Program-made: the position numbers and the translations under genes
In this document: positions 36,424-49,606 of the stretch, one piece after another
Layout: each line of letters begins with the position of its first letter
How positions within the stretch are numbered: the stretch's first letter is position 1
The notes under the pieces: model-generated
What the model saw: only the letters and a program-made list of their open reading frames with translations
Told to the model about the DNA's origin: nothing
Databases searched by the model: none
Assembly (NCBI GenBank): GCA_027574665.1
Contig: CM050650.1
Span: 103,761,086-103,825,085 of the forward strand
Direction of reading: 5' to 3'
DNA from: Rhynochetos jubatus
Lineage: Eukaryota; Chordata; Aves; Eurypygiformes; Rhynochetidae
DNA: 64,000 bases

Positions 36424-39400
36424 TAGTGAGGTTATTTCTGATATAGCAAACAAAATAGTAAAATATTCTTTCAGTTAGATTATTTGTAGTTTCATGTTTC
36501 TTGCAGAAAAACAATGTGTGCAGTTATTAACAGTGGTAAGAAAGAAGTAAAATCCTCTAGCCATAGCTAGAAAGGCATTATTACAGCACATCTGTCAACT
36601 GAATCTTCTTTAAGTGTGGCTGAGGGCCAGAGAATGATAGGACAAAAATGCGGGTATCAGTGATAGATTATTTAACCCTGCCAGCACGCAAAGGAAAAGC
36701 ATCAGCAATAACATTAATATTCACAGTGGCAACCTTTGATGCTTTCATAATTTAGATTTGACCTCAGGGAGAAACTTGGCAAAGGACTGTTTTGTTCCTG
36801 TGATTCTAGTCTTTTATGCAAAGGACAATGACCCCTCTGCATCAACCACTTTGTCGTGATTGCCCAATAAGAACCTACAAATGTTTGATAACTAGGATTT
36901 TGTGGTCTGGAACCGAAGCACACTGGCAAAGCTGATGTGTAGAAGTCACTATGGTTACTGCCTACACTTGCTTTGCCTCCAATAAAATCTTTCATTTCCA
37001 TAAGCATTAAAATTCACCAAATGCACCAAAATTATTCAGACAAAAAAATAAATTCTCTATAAGCCTTTTAGCTGTGTCGCTTTTATCTTTTTACGTTTAG
37101 ACTCCTAGCTGAGGCATATTATTACACATCTGTGTCTAAGGGCAATTATTGCAGTAGAAACCTTGCGGTGGCAATGCTTCATTAGACCCCAGCTTCAGCA
37201 GCGTGTGCGGAACAGCTCTCTGCTCTTGGCCAGTGCAAAGACAAAACCCAGAAAATGCTGTGCTGGATGCCAGACAAGAAGCACTAGCTGGGGAGTTAGC
37301 AAGCCAAATTCAGATGAATGCACTTTGTATAATTGTAAATCTTCCCACTTCTAAGAAAATTAAATGTTAGTCTTCCTTGATATAATCTCCTATCTGTTAT
37401 AACAAAAAACAGTTACACATAAAAATATTTTTTTTTTGTTTACCTTACAGTAATCAGCATGATTCTTGCTCTCAGTGTTCTTACATAAATGTCCAACTGG
37501 CTAGAGTTTACAGTATTTCCTGAGGTCACTGTCATTTGGTACACCATTAACATTGTGTCCAGTGGCTATGTCCTCGATATTTCTCACTTCTATTCTTTTA
37601 CTGCAGGTAGCTTTCTGCTTAAGTTCCTCCCAGCATGCCAGGTGATTTTGCTCCCTGCTATTGCCTGTTACTTTGAAAACCTACCTGAACCACCATCGCC
37701 ACTCCTCCTACATCAAAGTAACCTATTCTCCCTCTTTTCACCTCAATACCTCCTTACAGTTAATTGCCTTTAGTCACTCGGTGACATATCTGACAGGTAG
37801 ATCAAGGCCCTCGTTATCAATTCAGCTACTTCCCTTCCTTTTCCCTGTGTCTGATTTCGCTGATGATCCCGTTAGGTGAAATTCCTCATTATTATTACTC
37901 TTCATATGCTCAATGAGGTCCTTTGAGAAGGTTTCACTGATACCCTTTTCCCCCTTACTCAGGAAGCGCTGAGTGCTCACTGGGAACAGGGCCTGCAGGT
38001 GGAACAGGTGAAGCCTTCAGCAGGAATTACACTGGACTATAGCTATAGCTTGTAAGCAACCAGTGCCGTCAGGGGCTTATTCCTGCCTCTGGGGCAGGGC
38101 ACCTAGCATCCTCGACACCCAATTGCACATAATTTCTTCTAGCATTTCTAGCCCCACGTACTCAAACAACACCCCCAAAAGTCACAAACGGAGCCATCCC
38201 AAAATTATAAATGCTTTCTTAAAAGACAGATATGAAATTGCATTGGATATTGACTTTTTAGTTGGCAGGTTATGTTCAGATCAGATTTCCAAGCTGTAAG
38301 AACTAAGAATACTGTCTGTCATACCGTTACTCTCTTCACCCAACTGAAAAGCAAAGCTTCTCCTGTAAGCCCTCATTTTCAGAAGATGACTTTGGCCAAT
38401 GCATTACATGTCACATGAAACAACAAATCAGCAGTGGCCACTTTTTCATGCATAATTTCCATTTATGGCAGGTATTCAAGAGGGAGTAAAGTGCTTCCTA
38501 CAAGTTCAAAGAACTCAGCTGATGGTTTAAAACAGTTTAATCCACTGCCTGAAATCTCCAGTCTTCAAGGACAAACATGTCACAAGGTAACCACCTTATG
38601 CCTTCAGCAGAAGTCATCAATATCTATGTAAGGCATAGAAAGCAGTATGAATAGTATCGAACAATTTTCTGCTCCGATTTTTTCAGCATAAATGAGAATG
38701 TGAAAAAGGTTTTCCTTCTGATAAAGTCTTACTAAATACACTTGTGTCCAGATTTCGGCAAAAATAGAATAGCAGTTTAGTGGGAGCTTATGCAAGCTGG
38801 GTAACTGTGAAAGGAGAGTACACCAAAAGGCTGATATTTATTGGTAGAGTGCTATTCTGACTTTTAAGCAATTTTCAGTTACTCTTGCCTACTTATTTGT
38901 GCTCCTGTCTTCTTTCTTGAGAGAAATGCTGAAAAAATAAAATGACCTCTGTATACTATTATGTCACATCATGCTACTTAAAATATGTTACAAGCGAGTT
39001 GGCACAGAAACCCATTCTCTTCAGGTTGGGTACGCATATACCCAGCACAATGAAAATTCACAGCCCCAGCTTCTTGGGAACTTAGCAGTCAGCCCACATA
39101 TGGCTTCATATAGGGGTTCAGCTGCAACATTGCAGGGTATGGCAGAGTATCTTAATCCATAAAGACAATAATTAATAATGGAGCAATATTTACAACAAAT
39201 ACAGAGCTTGTTCAGATTAAATTAATCCAAGTTAGGGATCAAATGGCCTGTAAAGCTATGAATTATGCTTTAGAAATCATTCCAAGTAAAGCTACAAGCA
39301 CACAGAAGACATGCCCCCCGCTTTACCTCAAGCACAGACATACAGTGCAGAGTCACAATCAGAGCACTTGAGTACAAAGCATAAAGAAAACAGCTATACA

Positions 39401-40039
39401 AAAGTCATTACCACACAGAACACAGTTGGCAGACTTAAGGAGACAATGAAGATACTAAGAAAATGGCAACTTTTCTGGGCCTGGAAGATGCAAAGAGACA
39501 AAGTGAACAGCAAGAGGTGAACAAGAAAAGAGAGTAGAGAAAGCCTGCGAGAAAATAGCAGGGGATGGAAGCAGGGATAAAAGTCTTTCTTTGCTATAAA
39601 CAGGAAAATCTGCCCTGCAGCCCATTCTGCCGTACCCACATCCCTAAGACTGGCAGAGGGGAGTTTGTTACCCACTGCCATGCCTGAGCCGGGCGTCTGC
39701 TGGCTGCAGGGCTCTGCCGGCCAGTCTTCCAGGGGAAGGAGTTCATCTCCAGCCGTCATGCTCCGAGCCAGCTCTGCCATAACACAAGTGGACAGCTCCA
39801 TCTAGAGGGCAACTATTCCCTCAGCTGTTAAATGGCAGAATTTATCCACAGAGCAGTAAAATGGCATAATTGTGACTCCAATGTCTTTTATTTATCCACA
39901 GGTCCGCATGCACTCAAAACAGCACTTCCAGCTGTTGTCCCCTTGGCAGGGATTTCCAGCGGGAGGGAGCAAGCCTCAGGCACCTCACCTTCTGCAAGGT
40001 ATGAGCAGCTGAAAATAAAACCAACCTCTCCCCAAAATC

Positions 40040-40885
40040 CCTTTTTGAGGGTAGGAAGGCTATTCAGAGGGATCTGGACAGGCTGGATCAGTGGTCTGAG
40101 GCCAACTGTATGAGGTTCAACAAGGCCAAGGGCTGGGTCCTGCACTTGGGTCACAACAACCCCATGGAACGCTACAGGCCTGGGGACGAGCGGCTAGAAA
40201 GCTGCCCGGAGGAAAAGGACCTGGGGTTGTCAGTCAACAGCCAGCTGAATATGAGCCAGCAGTGTGCCCAGGTGGTCAAGGCGGCCAATGGCATCCTGGC
40301 CTGCATCAGGAACAGTGTGGCCAGCAGGAGTAGGGCCGTGACTGTCCCCCTGCACTGGGCACTGGTGAGGCCGCGCTCAAACACTATGTTCACTTTTGGG
40401 CCCCTCACTACAAGAAAGGCACTGAGGTGCTGGAGCGTGACCAGAGAAGGGCAATGGAGCTGGGGAAGGGTCTGGAGCACAAGCCCTGTGAGGAGCAGCT
40501 GAGGGAACTGGGGGTATTTAGCCCGGAGAAGAGGAGGCTCATGGAGACCATATCGCTCTCTACAGCTCCCTGAAAGGAGGGTGCAGAGAGGTGGGGGTTG
40601 GTCTCTTCTCCCAAGGGAAAAGTGATAGGACAAGAGGAAATGGCCTCAAGTTGCTCCAGGGAAGGTTCAGATTGGATCTTAGGTAACATTTCTTCACTGA
40701 AAGGGTTGGCAGGCACTGGAACAGGCTGCCCAGGGAGTGCCTCTGTCATCATCCCTGGAGGCATTTAAGAAACCTGTAGATGTGGCGCTTAGGAACATAG
40801 TCTGGTGGTATTAGTGGTGTTTGGTTAACAGCTGGACTTGATGATCTTAAAGGTGTTTTCCAACCTAAAAGATTCTCCGATTTTA
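40040..40885 (+). mobile_element. Long CR1 LINE copy (ORF2 3' part plus 3' UTR)
   Basis: About 0.85 kb of CR1. It begins in the part of ORF2 downstream of the RT core ('gggtaggaaggct', 'ggttcaacaaggccaagggc', 'ctgcacttgggtcacaac', 'catcctggcctgcatcagga'). It continues through 'ggcactgaggtgctggag', 'ggagaagaggaggctca', 'ctctctacagctccctg' and 'ggaacaggctgcccaggg'. It ends with 'cttgatgatcttaaaggtg' and 'ttccaacctaaaagattc'. A 130-codon plus-strand frame (40110-40502) is a remnant of the LINE ORF, not a host gene. It is the same subfamily as the copy at 58.99-59.88 kb and lacks the internal deletion seen there. It is fairly GC-rich against its surroundings. Confidence 0.95.
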
Positions 40886-42542
40886 TGAAACCTACCTCTT
40901 TGTTTGAATTGTCTCCAACAGTAAGCCTGCCAGACTGATTTTGTGGCATCCATAAAATGCCACAGATTGATGGCTACTCTCATTCTGGTGAAGAGAATGG
41001 GTCCCAAAGGCAAAGAGTTCATTAACTCCTTACTACTTGTGTCTTGTAAGAAATAGACAGACATTGTATTTCCCACTAATATCTTGATAAACACATCTAT
41101 ATTCAGGAGCAAAAGGAGTATCGGTAGTTAACAAGAAGTTAAAGGAAATTTTTTAAATGCTGAGATTATCAAAGAGGATGTTTATAATCCCTTCTGTTGC
41201 AAAGACTTTCTCTACTGAACTATTCTTGCTATCAATTGATTAACAAATATCTACAGCAACATACTAATACCATTAAGGAGCCTGACAATCCTGAGAGCAC
41301 CAAATCACACACTTTCAAAATGACAGTATGGAAGCCTAACTTCATTCTCTCCACTGCTGGGATGTGGGCTCTGTGCCAAGCAATTCTCACAAAACAGTTC
41401 CTCTTCTGTACTGATCAGGAATGAAAAAAAAACCCTTTGAGGAGATGTCTCTGAACTCCCTTTTCTCCCAGTCATAGGCCAAAACATGAATCACAATGTA
41501 ATTTTAAGAGCTGGACTCCACTGTAGCTTACTGTACTCTTGTAAGGGCTTATTCAAATAGGCAACCAGTTATATCAATATTATTCTTCCCCTTCATTGTT
41601 TTTCAGGCTCAGAGAGTATGCATCACCAAATATGCACTTTTTATAAATCAATATATTTAGATTCAGACAAGCTGTGTATCTGAGCAACAGCACAGCAAGG
41701 AAAGACTGTTGTCTATGCATTAATTTTTCCCAGATTACTCATTTATTATACAATAATGTTCTAAATTTTACCCACCACTTTCTTCTGGTGTTTGTTAGTG
41801 AGGAATAAAATTTTGGCTCAAATAAAATTATCTTTTTCATAATGACGCATTCTGCAAGTTAGGTATAAGCAGTAAATGTGAGCAAATTTAAGATTAACAA
41901 TGCTGAGCTGATTACTTTAAGCCAGACAAATTTGGATGAAAAAAGAATGAAAAATGCATGGTCCTTTTCCTATAAAGTTTTTTTGCACAACTGGGTAATC
42001 ATTTCTTAAACTCTTCTTTTTTCTGTGTTTTTCTTGTTTAAAAGAATGTATTTTTTGCAATAAAAATACAAAGCTAAATAAACAGAAGCAGAGGCAACCC
42101 ATTTTACAATTCTAGGTTTGGTTTAACAGGCAAACATTTCATGAAGATACTATTTTTTTAAGTGATTCATTGCTTAAAACAAAACTAGCAATCTACACAG
42201 TCATTTCTTCCCCAGCTTCTTCCTACTTCAGGAATTCAGATCCAGTTTGCTGTTATTCCAAACAAATTTAGTTGCAGTGATGAGTCATATTTTTATGGTA
42301 GCAAAGAATGTAAGATGTATGTCTATTTATGTAGCACATGTATAATGGCGCATTTAACGTTTTTTAAGGTCTTTTCTAAGAGAAGTGCAAGAGCATGGAT
42401 GAAGAGCAAGCTCAGTGGTATGAAAGAAAGAGCCCAGTGGACTCTCACATGTGTTTGCAAATACTTACTTACATTACTCAGTGGCACTGAATCTGTATAA
42501 ACACGTATGGTAAGAGTTGGATATCAATCAAATAAAAGCACC

Positions 42543-42565
42543 GGAGCTGACCTGCAAGCAGCTCC
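42543..42565. repeat. 7-bp inverted repeat
   Basis: GGAGCTG (42543-42549) pairs perfectly with CAGCTCC (42559-42565) across a 9-nt loop. No U-run follows. Confidence 0.55.
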
Positions 42566-42672
42566 ACTGATTAGCAGTCACTTATGCTCAAAGACGTCCC
42601 CACCTTGCAAGCTCAGCTTCGTTCCTTGGCTTCAGACCTGGAACAGACCAGTCCTCAAGCAAGTCCTGCCTC

Positions 42673-42702
42673 TTTGCGGTGTCCGGCTTTGCAGTGTCCG
42701 GC
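42673..42702. repeat. Two-copy 15-bp tandem duplication
   Basis: TTTGCGGTGTCCGGC is followed directly by TTTGCAGTGTCCGGC, with one mismatch, a CG to CA change typical of CpG decay. It is a local slippage duplication. Confidence 0.88.
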
Positions 42703-43510
42703 ACTGATTTAAATCAATGACTCCAAAATCAGTGGGCTAGGTGGCCACAGAAATGGCACCACTAGTGTACCTCTGAAACATACTCCACAGTCCCAGTCTT
42801 TACTTGGGTGGTCCAAAACTGAAGAGTATGCAGGTGAGAGATGGGCAACAGACTTCCATTATTGCAATAGGTTTTTGAAGGCAGTCTCTTTATGTAAACC
42901 TGAATTAAACTGATTGGATAAAAGAGAAGAACAGCTTCGGACAAGGTACAGTGCTCTGGAAGGCAGTGAATAAAGTATGGAGCACAAGGTAGCATGATCA
43001 GAAAGATGCAGAAGATGGTTTATTATGGTATATATCTAAAGTGATATAGGGTAAAGACAATTCACAAAAACTTAACGTAGCCCATTCTGTGTGTCAGAAC
43101 AACACAAAATCCGACCCTTTCTGTCATATTTCAAATTGTTTATCCCTTTCTTGCTCTAGCTGAAAATGGTAGAATAAAAGAACAGTGACTTCCGGAGACT
43201 GGACTACGGAAGTATCCATGAGTGTAATCTCAGAACTTCAAATGTCGGAATCAGAACAAGACTGAAACTATTTTCAGTCGTTGTAGATTAATGTTCCTGG
43301 TCTAAATTAGTCAGCTGCCTGTTATGCAAGATCATCCTCCCTGCTAGTCATTCTCACAGGGTATTTACAGAACACTACATGGGAATGGTGAGAATCTGAG
43401 TGAAGGTACTACCAGGAGGAGGCTACTTAAAAAAGAACATACTGCATGCATTTCCAGGCAGACATTTAAGTAGACATTTCTATAAAGCATTTGCTTTTTC
43501 ACATTTCATC

Positions 43511-43554
43511 ATATATGCGCACACACATACGCATATACACACATGCACACACGC
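43511..43554. repeat. Imperfect CA/TA microsatellite
   Basis: Alternating purine-pyrimidine sequence with 'gcgcacacacatacgc' and 'acacacatgcacacacgc' segments. It is an interrupted dinucleotide repeat. Confidence 0.88.
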
Positions 43555-45417
43555 TGTGTTTGCATGTCATTGCAGGTAACATGGAAAGGAAGGAAGGAAT
43601 ACATAAATATGACTAAAAATGTTTCTAGGGCAAGAAATATTTCTGTTACTTTCAGATAGCACAGGCTTATTTGGATATAGGTTTCAAAACGCAGCCTTTG
43701 GAGAAAAGTATTTCACAGATGAAACTGATTCTCTCAAAGCTTATTTTGCAATGATAACAGTTACTGGAGTAGGAGGAAGAAGGAATAGGGAAATCTCTTT
43801 TTATATCATCCAAGTGGATCCAAATCTTTCCTTTTCTGGGTGTTCGATGCAATGTCCTGAACAAGTTGTAAACCATCTCATTGAAAAGATCACAACCAAA
43901 TGCACACCAGATATTTTAGCACAGTGATTGGTTGCTCTTCTACTCCTTTTCCATCTCATCTCCTTACCCTAGCTGGCTTGGGATCGAGACACAGTTTCAT
44001 CTGTATGGGATAATTCCTGCAGGCTGAACTCATGCTAAAAGGCCCCTTTCTGGAAAAAATGTAACAAGTGAAGTGAACATACGGCTCAAAAATCTCCCTG
44101 AATACTTTTTGCTGCTTGCATCATAGGACAGCGTTGCCCGGTGTGCAGAGTTATCTCAATTACTGTTCTATCAATACACTCATAAAGAAGCGAGGGGAGA
44201 GAAGTCAAGTAACCTTCCGATTTGTCATCATTATTTTTACTGTATGCTTTCATTTGTATTTCTAAAGAGGTATGGTACATGAATTAAAAGAAGTTTGATT
44301 CATTTTATTTACACAGAATACAGTCTGGTCAGCACTGATTCAGGGTCCATTTTATTTGCTAAGGTACGGGACAGGGAACTGGGATTGTCGAACAAAGCCA
44401 AGCACTAGACTACTTTTGTTTGATAAATAGCAGCATTTTTCAATAGCAGTTGACCAAAAATGCAGGAGTTTCAGCAAAGCCCGCCAAACTCCAAATGGAC
44501 TGTCTGATGATTTGGCACCACTTGAGATAACGCTGAAAGCAAGTACGGCCAAATTAGTACTTGCATTCAGTTAAAATGAAATGGACTATAACATAAATAG
44601 ATCAAAATTGGGCCCAGAATCTGCAATTCCCTATGCAGGCAGACTGTCAAGTGCAGAATCAGCACTTCGGTGAGCAACAATCCAGTGAGGGAAAGCTCTA
44701 AAAAACTGAAAAGAATTGCTAGAAGAAAAAAGTATTGAAATCCTGCACATATCTAGAAATATTTGCTAAATATCACAGACATTAATAAACAATTTCAAAG
44801 CAATTACTTCCAGCTGGTAAATGATTCTCTTAATGTAGTGAAAAGAATTTCATGCAACAATGTGGCAAGCCGGTTCGGAAAAAGCTCTAAAATAAGCCTG
44901 ACAACTATGTTTATCCACAACAAAGCGAGTGTTTTAGTAAGTATTAACCAGTCCAAGAAGCGGTGCACTTCCTGGGCACAAGGCAAGTGAGAGAGATTTT
45001 GGAAGACTAAAGATGAGAGAGAAGGAGCAAAAGGTTAAACATACAAATCCCAGAAAGAAAAGAGTCTTTAAATGCTGGGCTTTTTGGAGAATTGCAGCCT
45101 ACAATGCAGTTCCTCTGTTTCATATTTGCTCTGAATAAAAAAAAAAACCAAAACAAAACAAATAGCAGCAGTTTGGTATTCTTAAACCCCAGTTTTAGAG
45201 ATAAATCTATTTATGTTAACACGATAGGTTGCATCACGTTATATAAATAAAACCTTATACTGTGACACAAGGATCTGCTAGGAAAGTCAGAAATTCGATT
45301 GAAAGAGATGCTGTGAAAAATCTCAAACCTGAACACCAAGGAGAAAAATGAAACAAAGAAAACAGAACAGGTTTCTAGACATTTTACAGAGAAAAATATG
45401 TACAGATAATAAAGGAA

Positions 45418-45443
45418 CACAACAACAACAACAACAACAAAAA
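45418..45443 (+). repeat. AAC trinucleotide repeat
   Basis: About seven AAC units followed by an A5 run. No LINE or SINE body is evident just upstream that would make it a retroposon tail. Confidence 0.9.
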
Positions 45444-46869
45444 GCCTTACCATGATGTTTGCACAACTGTGTGTCTGTAGCCCATGCTATAAATGTGGAT
45501 ACCTTCTATTCCCATCATCTCAGCCCCTCTAGCGGCCAGTACCTGAAGATCTTGCCTCCAGGAGGGACAAGATCTATCAGTATGTACCATTTGCTGCTGC
45601 TCCTGTATCTTGTCAGAGATTTTTTTCTTAATTGTGTAATTTCTTCTGGAGATATAACTTGTCACCTTTTATTAGCATTTTTGTCAGTGCTGCTGCTACG
45701 TGCATACATTTAATTGCTAAGCAACAAAGAGTAAGCTCCGCACGGCACATTCAATTACTGCAATCCCTGTGCCATGCATTGTTACTAGTGCACTTACATA
45801 ATGTGAAATACAGAAAATGGTAAAAATATTTATTTCTGTTTCCATAGCACCTAGAAGCCACAATCTGGAACCAGGCTCCACCGTGCTAGCCATCAGGCCG
45901 AGAGCTAACAGCTGAAGGTGAGAGCAAGTGAGCCAATGCAAAGTGGAGAAAAGTTAAATGTGGAGCTGAGTTTCAGCATTTGCATAGATGAATAGGCTAA
46001 ATTTAAGGCTCAGAGGTGACTATCCATCTACAGACAGACAGCAGTTATTTTAAGGCATTGGGGAACTATCCCTGTGGCTAAAATTCCTCAAATACTTGAG
46101 GCATTTTTAAGGGTGGTGGCCTCAAGGCACAAAGCAATAACACATTGCAAAAGCTTATCTGTTTGGAAAACAAGATATACATCTGCACTGTATCAAGAAA
46201 TTATTTCACTTCCCTTGTCTCTTTAAGGTGTAGAAAAAACAGGGCAATCAGTATCTTCTCACCAAAGGTTACACTTCACTCTCTACTTTTCCTATGTCCC
46301 TCTGCCCCTATAATTGAAGGGTGTTACCTCTAAAATCTGAGCTTGGTGTGAACGTGGATTATTTGCATTTATCATGAAAGAGACTACAATTCTATCTTTC
46401 ATTTATTGAAGAACAGACATGTTTACCAAAAAATTCTCTTTATTCCTGAAATCTGAAAGGACAGTGATCCATATTTGCCCTTGGCACGCTTACTACCCAT
46501 TATATCCATCACAGTCAGCATTGCCTTTCTAAATCGTGCCTTATCAGCAATATATAGGGGGAAGAGAAGCTTGGAAAATGAAATCATCATTGCTTAGGTG
46601 TACAAACTTGCACAACCCCATACAATTATTTTTATTTCTACAGTAAGATAGGAATTCAGGTATCAGGCCTGACTCTGGCTGTGTCCCTTTGACATCTCCC
46701 AAGTAGCCTGAGTGGGACACAAGCTGGCTAAAATGAAACAGTTGGGCAGACCTGGTAGAATACTCCCAAAATTTATTTCAGCGTAATATATACCAAGAAT
46801 TATAGCAGATATATTTTAAGACAGGTATCTTGTCTATTAGTCCCAAAGATCAAGAGGAGTGCTAGGAAA

Positions 46870-46931
46870 TAGGTTAGCAGTTAGACTTGCTGATCTTAAA
46901 GGTCTTTCACAACCTAAATGACTGTATGAAA
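46870..46931 (+). mobile_element. CR1 LINE 3' terminal stub
   Basis: Only the last about 60 bp of a CR1 remain: 'aggttagcagttagacttgc', 'tgatcttaaaggtctttcac', 'aacctaaatgactgtatga'. They match the ends of the copies at 40.9 and 59.9 kb ('cttgatgatcttaaaggtc', 'ttccaacctaaaagattc'). It is an extreme 5' truncation of the same subfamily. Confidence 0.85.
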
Positions 46932-49574
46932 ATGGTCAGTTGCTATTAAATCAGGGACAGTCATGTACACAGTCCTGCCAAACAGAACCCAAATTCCCTT
47001 TGGGTTCCAACATTTACATACAAAGAAACTGAACTTGTCTAATAGATACTGAGTCCTGCCTCATTTGGAGGGACTGAGATGGAGGCTGTGGCTGTATTCC
47101 GGGCACACCGTCCTTTATACTTCCATGAAAAGACCAAACAGCATTCTTCTAAATGAATCACAGCAGGAGCCCACAAAGAACGTTATCAAATTCCTAAACT
47201 AATTAATTAAAGCAGTACTTAATCATACAAAGTGCTTCTGTATTAAGCTGCTCAAAACATTAATTACTTAACCCCTAAAATATCTTGGCGAGTATATTCT
47301 TTTGTTGTTATTTGATAAGAGAGGAGAAGAATGCTTGGAGAGGCCATAGATTTCCAAGAACTACAGAATCAAATTCCATAGCCTTTTGGTTGAAAAGACA
47401 TGTCAGGGAATCAGCTTCCAGTTGGGAAACCCAGTTCCTGCCTCCTGGGTGACTTTGGATGAATGCTGTAAAGAACTGAGACAGAGATTTGTGAGATAAA
47501 TATGGACAAAAAGGATGGATTTTCCAGCAAAAAATGACAGACTTCCCAGCTACTAGAAGGAGCTCTGTGGTTTTCTTATGATCCACATTCCTACAGCTCC
47601 TTGGACTAGGGCTTCCACAGGAGGAAGCACAGAAAGCAAGTCTCACCTCACTGGCTTTTAAAACAGAAACACTGAAAACCCACCGAATGAGGTAAATTAA
47701 TGGCATATTACAACATACTTTGCTGATAACAGTAAGAACTTAATCTTTTTCCTACCATTGAACTTCCTAGCATTTAAAATGTATTAAATGAATAGATATG
47801 CTTCTACATTTCACAACACATAGCTCATTTTTGAACTGCCAGATTGAACATTAATGGTTTCTACCGCTTCACTCAAGACAGCAGGATTACCTTGTTTGAT
47901 GGGATTTTCCCTAAGCATCGGTCTAAAGGCGAAACACATCTGGGCCTAGCACAGCCTTCTTGAATTCGGTGACACAGGCAATCTCATAAAACTTGCAGGG
48001 TTCAGCTCTTAGCGACGAGTCCAGGCTGACTGTGAAGCATTTGGTGCACAACGTAGTCTCCAAATTAGCGCAACACGTGCAATACGGCCAACAGGGAGGG
48101 AAAAGGAAGGTTACATAGGACCACTTCAATCACACACTTTACAGCACAGAGTACTAATAAATGCTTTGATATTCCACGTTTTTATCACTGCCCTGTCATT
48201 CTTCAAAGAATAATTGTAGTCATAATCTGTTTGGCTTCAAGGAGTTCAAGAGAAAAGCACACAGGTTAAGTGTTGGTCACAGCAGCCACAGATCTCAGGG
48301 TGGGCAGGGTGGCATTCGGGAAAGGAATGTTTTTTCCCTGTAGAGCCCCATTACAGAGCATTCCTACTTACAGTAACAATGAAAGGGAAATGAAGCCTCC
48401 GTTTTCCAGACTCTTAGCCCTGTTTTACCTGATAGACCACTGACAGCAGCAGTAGCCTTCGCTCATACTTCCCACATCATGAGGCTGCCCTTCTAAGTGA
48501 GGTGGCAAGACAAACCTTACTGGACTCAGAAAATGATGTTTTTTTCTGAAAATAATAAAATTGCATAGATTTCTGTCTATTACAATGGCATTTTTCAGGG
48601 ATTGGATTCATCTTACATAGACCACCAGCAATAAGATAATTTTCTGCGAGTACTAAGAAAAAAAAAAATACATATTTCTAACACAAAGCAACTTCAAAGA
48701 TGTGTCACTGAGTCCAAGCCAAATTAGAACTGTGGATTAGAAAGGCATTTTCAAAAGGTGTATGGAAAAGGCTCCAAAATATTTCTCAGTTCAGGAAACG
48801 AAACTTGCATTTTGGTTGCTTCTGAACTTTGCAGAGAGACCATCCAAAGGAAGCCAAAACTGCACATTCACTGCGACAAGCATATGGAGCACCCAATGGA
48901 GTTCTTCCTCAATTGCAGTGCGTTAGGCATACTTAACAACAGCTTCCTCAGTTTTTACTAAACTATTATTTTCACTTTTTCTAAATCCACCATTTTTGTG
49001 AGGTACAACTTTAAACCAATCTGTTATCATATGTAATTAGTGCGCCCTTTTTTGTCACACTAGTGCGAGGACAGAATTTTATCCTTTATCCTATTCGGAA
49101 GTACTCACAGGCCAGAGCAGCCGAATACGGAGCTGAACAGTAGCTGTGAATTTTAGTGCTGTAATATTATTAATTTAAGCCTTCTATAAAACAGTTTGTA
49201 AGGGATTGGCAAGAGGGAGCAGAACTTTATAGGAATTTCCGTAATTCAGTATCTCAAATAGATGAACAGAAGAACACATCTTCAAGAACTTGACTCCAAA
49301 TCAATGCTTCCTTGCTTGCAAAGGAGAGACAGTGAATGTTTTATTAGACCTATTTCAGAAACGCAGTTTAAATGACAAAACTTTTAAATATATGTACTTT
49401 ACTTAAGCTTTGAACCTGCTAGGATCTGGTAGGATTGACACATTACAGAAAAGGGGATCTTCAGCTCCTGGAACAGAGAGATGTAGTCGATCTCTATTAT
49501 ATTCTAAACTTTGCTGTCATTATAGTAAATAAAAAATCCTTCTCAAACCCAAATCTTTCAGTCAGCTGAAAGTG

Positions 49575-49606
49575 GATTATGGGATGTGGGGACATCCCAC
49601 ATAATC
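49575..49606. repeat. Strong short hairpin (13-bp stem)
   Basis: GATTATG (49575-49581) pairs with CATAATC (49600-49606), and GGATGT (49582-49587) pairs with ACATCC (49592-49597). There is a 2-nt bulge on the right arm and a GGGG loop. The total of 13 pairs with a 4-nt loop is tight enough to fold readily as RNA, or to extrude as a cruciform. Confidence 0.8.

Larger units (their letters stand above)
29741..40039. other. Unannotated AT-rich DNA, no gene seen
   Basis: The longest stretch without a recognised transposon. It holds an A17 tract (31406-31422), a pair of 13-bp direct repeats with a hairpin (36392-36423), a locus open in two frames on the minus strand (34938-35314) and a 135-codon minus-strand frame (39394-39801). 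None of the frames matches a family I know. A less AT-rich patch lies at 39640-39800. Confidence 0.6.
40886..46869. other. Unannotated AT-rich DNA, no gene seen
   Basis: Contains a 7-bp hairpin (42543-42565), a 15-bp tandem duplication (42673-42702), a mixed CA/TA repeat (43511-43554) and an AAC repeat (45418-45443). The largest plus-strand frame (43619-43927, 102 codons) has no recognisable family features. Confidence 0.65.

Noticed and set aside
40110-40502. 130-codon plus-strand frame, with a 153-codon antisense frame at 40172-40633
   Set aside because: Both lie inside a CR1 copy. The plus frame is a LINE ORF remnant and the minus frame is its antisense shadow.
47430-47510. Possible second MIR ('gggtgactttggatgaatg' leading to 'ttgtgagataaat')
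   Set aside because: Only partial agreement with the MIR core. Too weak to call without a profile search.
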